7,768 nt of DNA. Origin: Eubacteriales Family XIII. Incertae Sedis bacterium. GTDB taxonomy: Bacteria; Bacillota; Clostridia; Peptostreptococcales; Anaerovoracaceae. The position numbers and the translations under genes are program-made. The stretch is from positions 1 to 7,768 of the forward strand of contig JAIRSA010000090.1 in the NCBI GenBank assembly GCA_031255695.1. Direction: 5' to 3'. Position 1 is the first letter of the stretch; every line of letters begins with the position of its first letter. The notes below the pieces were generated by a model. That model saw nothing but the letters and a program-made list of their open reading frames with translations, searched no databases and was not told the origin of the DNA. Shown here piece by piece: positions 1 through 6,000 of this stretch.

Positions 1-3000
1 TGTATAACGCCGGCGCCGTATCGGGCCTCAACCGCGTGGGCGGCGTGGCGGGCTATATAAACAACGGTGCCACTGCCGAAGGCGGCGGGCTTGACCTACG
101 CAACATATACAGCGCCGCGCCCTCGGTCAAGGCGAGCGGTGCCAGCGCCGGCGCCGGGATCGGGGACATCGTGGTGGACAGGCCTGCTATCGGCGGGGAG
201 GCCATAAACATCTCCAACGTATTCGCGCGCGGGTACGGCGGGCTGCCCGGCATAGGCGCGTGGACGGATGGGATCTCTATAGACCCGAACGACGTCGTCC
301 TACAGAACAACGACCAGATGACAGAAGGGGGCTTCGCAGCCCTGCTCGGCGGCGCGTTCGCCAAGTTCAGCCAAGGCCTGTTCGAAGAGGTATATGTGGA
401 CGACGAGGGCTACGCGAAGTACAGCCCGGTCTATGGCAGCTACGGCTATCCCGTGCTGCTGCCCCTGCTCGGTTTGGAGGCGGAGCAGACATATAACGTG
501 AAATTCTCCGGTGCCCGGTACGCCGACGTGACCGTCAACGGGGCGGGCACATATGCGGCGGCCGTCGCTCCAGGCGGCGAGCTGCGGTTCGCCGTCGAAC
601 CCGTGGATGGCGTGACGCTCGAAGGCGTGGAGGCCGGCGGTGCCGCGCTTGGGGCCGTGGACGGCATATATACGGTGAGCGATGTCCGGGCCGATACGGT
701 CGTGCGGATCACGACTTCGGGCAGCCCCGCAGACAGCGGAGGCGATCCCGGCGACGGCGAATACGCCCTGGCCTTCGACGTGCGCGGCGCGGGCGGGGAA
801 GCCGTCACGGGCGCGTATATCAGCGTCGGCGGCGTGGCCGGAACCGACGGTTCATATAGGCTGGGCGCGGGCACATACGAGGTGTCTGTCTCAAAGGCCG
901 GATATAAAACCGTCGAGGGCACGATCGAGGTTTCGGGTGCCAAGACAGTGCGCGCCAACCTGTACGCAGCGGGCGCCGAACGCAGTGTGACACTGAATAT
1001 AAAGAAGGACGGCTTCGATACAGACATATACAACGGCGATATCGTCATACATACGATACCGGGCGGGGCGATGGAATATTACGGATACTTGGACCCCGTC
1101 GTGATTTCCCTGCCCGACGGCGAATACAGGTACGCCGCCCATAGCAGCAAGGGCGATATGGGCGGCGGCCCGCTGTCCGTCAGCGGTGATATGAGCCTTA
1201 TGCTGCGCCATGTGGATTTCTCCGGGGCGCTGCTCAACCAGTCGAATATGGCCTACACGATGACATTGGTGGATAAGGATGGGAACGCGTACGCCCCAGG
1301 CAGCACGAACGCGCGCGACGGAGGCAGTGCGCGCGCGCGCTTCGTCCTGCCTGCGGAAAGGCACGGCGCGGAGTACCGGTATGCCTTTGTGCCCGTAAAC
1401 GCGTCGTATTACGGCAGCAGCGGCGTGACCTACCTCTACGACCAAGGCTATGGCGCTAGGCTGTTCAGCGGCAGGACCATTTCGGACAGCCGGAAGTTCG
1501 TGATAGCCCCGAAACGCAGCCTCTCCCTAACCGTCCCTGCGGCTGTGGAGGGTGCCGGAGGCTATTTCCACCTCTATAACAGGGTGCTGTTCTACGAACC
1601 GCTCGAAGAGATTGAGTATAAGGCCCGGACGGGCAACGGCGACGGCACGATCACCTACGAATACGACGTGCCGTATCGCCAGGCACTCCATTACGAGCTG
1701 AAAATCCCGGGCTATATCAAACAGGCCAGGGGGGTCACGGTGGATTCGTCGGCCGGCGCGAGCGTGGATATTCCCTTGGCGGGCCTGGCGGCCGACAGCG
1801 GCGCAGAGGTCGCGGACAATACCATAAACGCGAATATAATCATGACGGCGCCGAACAGCAAGCATATCCGGCTGGACGTGGGCGAGAAGTTCGAAGTGCA
1901 CTGCTTCCGCGACTGGCAGGCGATCGAGTCGGGGACCGGGAACTATTATGTTGACCCTGATTTCCGGGTTGAGGTGATATCGGGCGATTCCGTCGAGGTG
2001 ACGGAGCCCTTCTACGCGGGTGCCTTCCTGCGCGGCGTGAAGCCCGGCCTCAGCTTTGTACGTGTGACGTATGACGCCCTCGATTATGTCGACACACAGA
2101 AACGGCCGTTGATCTACGGCAGGCTGCGCGACCGGAACACCGCCGTGATCGCCGTGACGGTCGGCGGCGGGGCCGAGATAGGCACGGGCATAGCCCTGCG
2201 CGAGACGGACACGCTGTATTTCGCGCGTTCCGTAAACGGCGTGGAGAAGCCGGCGGGCGAGCAGTACGCGGAGTATACGTTCAAGCCGCCAGGCAGCGTG
2301 GAAAGCGTCGCGCTGCACGCGCCGATCGGGGCGTCCGACGCATGGACCGACGATTGGGCGGCGATCATGCCGGGCAGCGATGGCAGCTATACGCTGAAGC
2401 TGCAGGAGGGCCGCAGCATCGTCCGCGTCAGGGCGGACGGCGGCGAGGCCTACCATTCGATACATGCTGTAGCCACGGATGTGAAGGTAAGCGGCGCGAG
2501 CGGCGGCGTGGTCTTGGACGGTGGCGGCTTCACGGTGGGAGCGGATGTGAAGGACAGGCCAAAGGTATCGTTTGAGCGCCTTAACATGCCTTTCCCGAAG
2601 CTTGGTGCCATATATAACCCCGGCTATCCCGACAAGACATACTTGGTCTACAAGCTCGTGGGCGACGCGCTCAGCGCGCCGATGGAGCTGGAAAGCGAAC
2701 ATACGCAGTACGGGATAAGCACGAACAACACCGTCGGACTCGCCTTCAGCAGCCCAGGCGAATATACATTGACGGACGGGCGGCTGCATACCACGTCCAT
2801 GGGCAGCGGCGACGGTGCCCATCGCCTGGTCACGCGCGGCGGCAACTATGTTTCAGGCTACCTGTCCGATATGAACCCGCCGAGCAGCGGGAACGCGAGC
2901 GAGACCGTGGCGGGGCTGTTCGGGGCGCTGCCTGACATACGCTTCGCCGTCACGGGCGAGCCTGACGTCGGCGACGCCTATGAGGTGGCGGTCAGCGTGC

Positions 3001-6000
3001 CGGACGGCACGTCGCTGACAGTAAAGGACGGCAGGGGCTACACGAGGCTGCCAGAGAGATCGGCGGCCGGCGCAGGCCAGACAACGTACACATACTCGCT
3101 CGTAAACGGCGGCAGCACGGCGGGCTACACCTACTATGCGGAGCGCAGCGGCTACATCACAAAAACCGGCGCTTTCACCGTGGGGGGCGAGGCGCTAGCG
3201 CTCGACCTTACGGACGGCTGGACGGCGCTGGCGCAGACGGACGGCACGGTTTCGCTGCGTGTGCTGACGGACCGCGACACTATATACAGTGGGCCTCTGC
3301 CATACAGCGCCTCAAATGTGCCTAGCCTCGTGGAGAAGGGCTATGTGGACTACAATAGCGGCGGATACACGGCGCTTCACGCCATAATTGCCATATTGGC
3401 AGAAGAGGGGGCCAGCCCAAGGGTTGAGGCCTCAAAGGGCAAGATCAGATCCGTGAACGGCTTTGTGCCGGCCGGCGGCGCGCAATGGGCAGTCGAGGTG
3501 AACGGCACGGCCGTGGATGGCTATGCGGACAGGCTCCTGAAAGATGGGGACGCCATACTGCTATATGTCGATCAGGGCGCGGCAGCAGGTGGGCGGCAGC
3601 ATCACGTGCGATTTGAGCCTGAGGCACAGTCAGCCGCGCGCGGCACGTCCGCGACGCTGACGCTGTACGCGCGCCCTGTGGGCAGCAGCGGCGAAACCGC
3701 CCTAGGCGGCGCGGCCATCTACATTGACGGCAAGCCTACGCCCTATACCACGGACGCTTCGGGCAGGGTGACTATAGAGACAGGGAGCCTGTCGCTGGAC
3801 ACGCATGAAGTGACAGCGCGGCACGCCGATACCCCGCTGACTTACAGCGGCGCGAAAATCCGCGTGGCGAAGAACCCGTCTGAGCCTGCGGGCGATACCG
3901 TGTCATTCCGCCTGGTCGGGGCGAAGATACACGCGCCGGGCACACCGGCGGGCTATAGCAGCGAGACCGAGTACCAGACGTGGATAGCCACGGAGGCCTA
4001 CGGGCTTGCAGAAGGCACGACATATCTATACGATGTGTTCCTTCGGGCGCTCGCGAGACATGGGCTGGAACAGCAGGGCGCGGATGACAACTATGTCCGC
4101 AGGATCAAAGCGCCACAGGACTTCGGCGGCGGATGGCTAGGCGAGTTCACTAATGGGGCGGCTTCCGGATGGATGTATTCGCTGAACGGCGAGTATTCGG
4201 ACAACGGGCTGCGCGAGCAGGCCTTGTCGGCGGGTGACGAAATCGTATGGTATTATATAGAAGACAATATCAATCAGCCAGGGCGCCATTGGCTCGATCC
4301 GGCGGACGAGAACCCGCCGAGCTATGACCCGGCGACCCCGGAACCGCCGGATCAGCCAGAGCCGCCCGACCAGCCAGATCCAACGGACCCGACGGACCCG
4401 GACAGCGGCGCCGGATATGAAGGCGCGCTCTTCGGGGCGCTGCAGTATATAAGCGCCAGGGCCACAAGCCCCGCTGTCAGCACGACGGGCGGCGAATGGG
4501 CGGTGCTCGCGCTTGCGAGGGCAGGGCGGATATCAGACAGCGCCAAGGGTGCCTATCTCGCGAACCTCGCCAGCTATATCGCGTCAAACGAGGATGTGTC
4601 GGTGGATGGCGGCACCGTTGTAATGCATCCGATCAAGTACACAGACAATGACCGTGTGATAGTCGCGCTGTCGGCGCTTGCCGAGGACGCGGCGTCATGG
4701 GGCGAAGACAGCTATGACCTGGTGTCGGCATTGGCGGATACTGAAAAGGTCGCCGCCCAGGGCGCGAACGGCCCGATCTGGGCCCTGATAGCGCTGGATT
4801 CGGGGGGCTACATGCCGGGGGACGGCGGCAAAGCCGTGCGCGGCACATACCTCACCTATCTGATGGCGCATGAGAAGCAGGACGGTGGCTGGAGCCTGTC
4901 CGGCACTACGGCTGGCGACGCGGATCCGGATATTACGGGCATGGCGCTCGCCGCGCTCGCGCCGTACTACAAGCTGGGGGCTGACGGCTATGGCGCGCTT
5001 GGGCTTGTAGGCGCGCCTGGCTATGCCCAGATCGCGGCATCTGTCGACAAGGCGATCGCGGCGCTCAGCGAAGGGCGCGATCAAGACGGGAATTTCCTGC
5101 ATGGGCCCGCCACCAGCGAGAGCGCGGCCCAGGTGCTGGCAGGGCTCGCGTCCCTTGGCCGTGACGGCACGGACGATGGAAGCCTGATGGATTCTGTGCT
5201 TGAAAACCTCATGGCCTACCGCAATGCGGACGGCAGCTTCAGGCATATCGCGAACGGCAGCGCCAATCTGATGGCGACCGAGCAGGCAGCCTACGCCCTT
5301 GTGGCGTACGCCAGGCACAAGGCGGGAGCGCCCGCGCTTTACGACATGCGCGGCGCGCAGCCAGACTGGGTGTTTGAATACACGCCGCCCGTGCCGCCAT
5401 CAGCGGACAAGGGTGCGCTGAATGCGGAGATCGCGAAGGCTGAAGGCCTGAGGCAGAGCAACTACACGGCGGCGAGCTGGGAGCTTATGCAGGCGGCATT
5501 GGCGGAGGCAAAGGCTCTGGCGGCGGACGGGCACGCGACGCAGCAGCAGGTGGACGGCGCCGAAGCGGCCCTGGCGGCCGCGATAAAAGCGCTCGTCGCT
5601 GTAGGCGGCGGAGGCGGCGTGCCAGGCGGTGCCGACCCCAACACAATAAATGTGACGTTCAGGCTTATAGGTGCCACGCGCGCGAGCAAGGACGTGGACA
5701 TAGGCAAAGGCATAAACGACTCGAAGTATGTCACATGGATACCGACGGCCCGCTACAGCGTGGATGTGGGTTCAACAGTGTACGACCTGTTCATGTCGGC
5801 CATCGCAGGGGCGGGGCTCTCACAGAGAGGCGCCGACAACAACTACGTGAGGACGATAAGCGCGCCGTCCGTGCTAGGGGGCTACTCGTTGTCCGAGTTT
5901 ACAAACGGCACGTTTTCGGGCTGGATGTATACTATCGATGGCCGCCATCCCGGCTATGGGCTGAAAGAGCGGGTGCTGAAAGACGGCGATAAGGTGGTAT

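Noticed and set aside
36..38. GTG at 36 as the true start of the large gene
   Set aside because: The eleven in-frame codons before it already encode GLUG-like sequence, no Shine-Dalgarno precedes it, and the product would lack a signal peptide although it is an SLH surface protein.
1329..1340. (GC)6 alternating tract as a Z-DNA or regulatory element
   Set aside because: It lies inside the coding region, encodes an Ala/Arg stretch, and is short enough to be expected in GC-rich DNA.
1527..2822. Open minus-strand frame of 431 codons antisense to the large gene
   Set aside because: It is the GC-rich shadow of the plus-strand gene: Arg/His/Ala-rich composition, no recognisable domain, and it overlaps strongly structured domains on the other strand.
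4338..4400. CRISPR-like or minisatellite repeat at the Pro-rich linker
   Set aside because: The repeats are short, contiguous, vary in synonymous codons and are fully explained as a coded Pro/Asp linker; there are no spacers.
4695..5318. Minus-strand open frame of 207 codons antisense to the barrel domain
   Set aside because: The complementary frame encodes a clear alpha/alpha-barrel with family motifs; the antisense product shows no family features or start context.
4416..5327. Thioester domain (complement/alpha2-macroglobulin type) or protein prenyltransferase activity
   Set aside because: These share the toroid fold, but the barrel has no cysteine at all, so neither a Cys-Gln thioester nor the zinc-binding Cys of prenyltransferases can be present.
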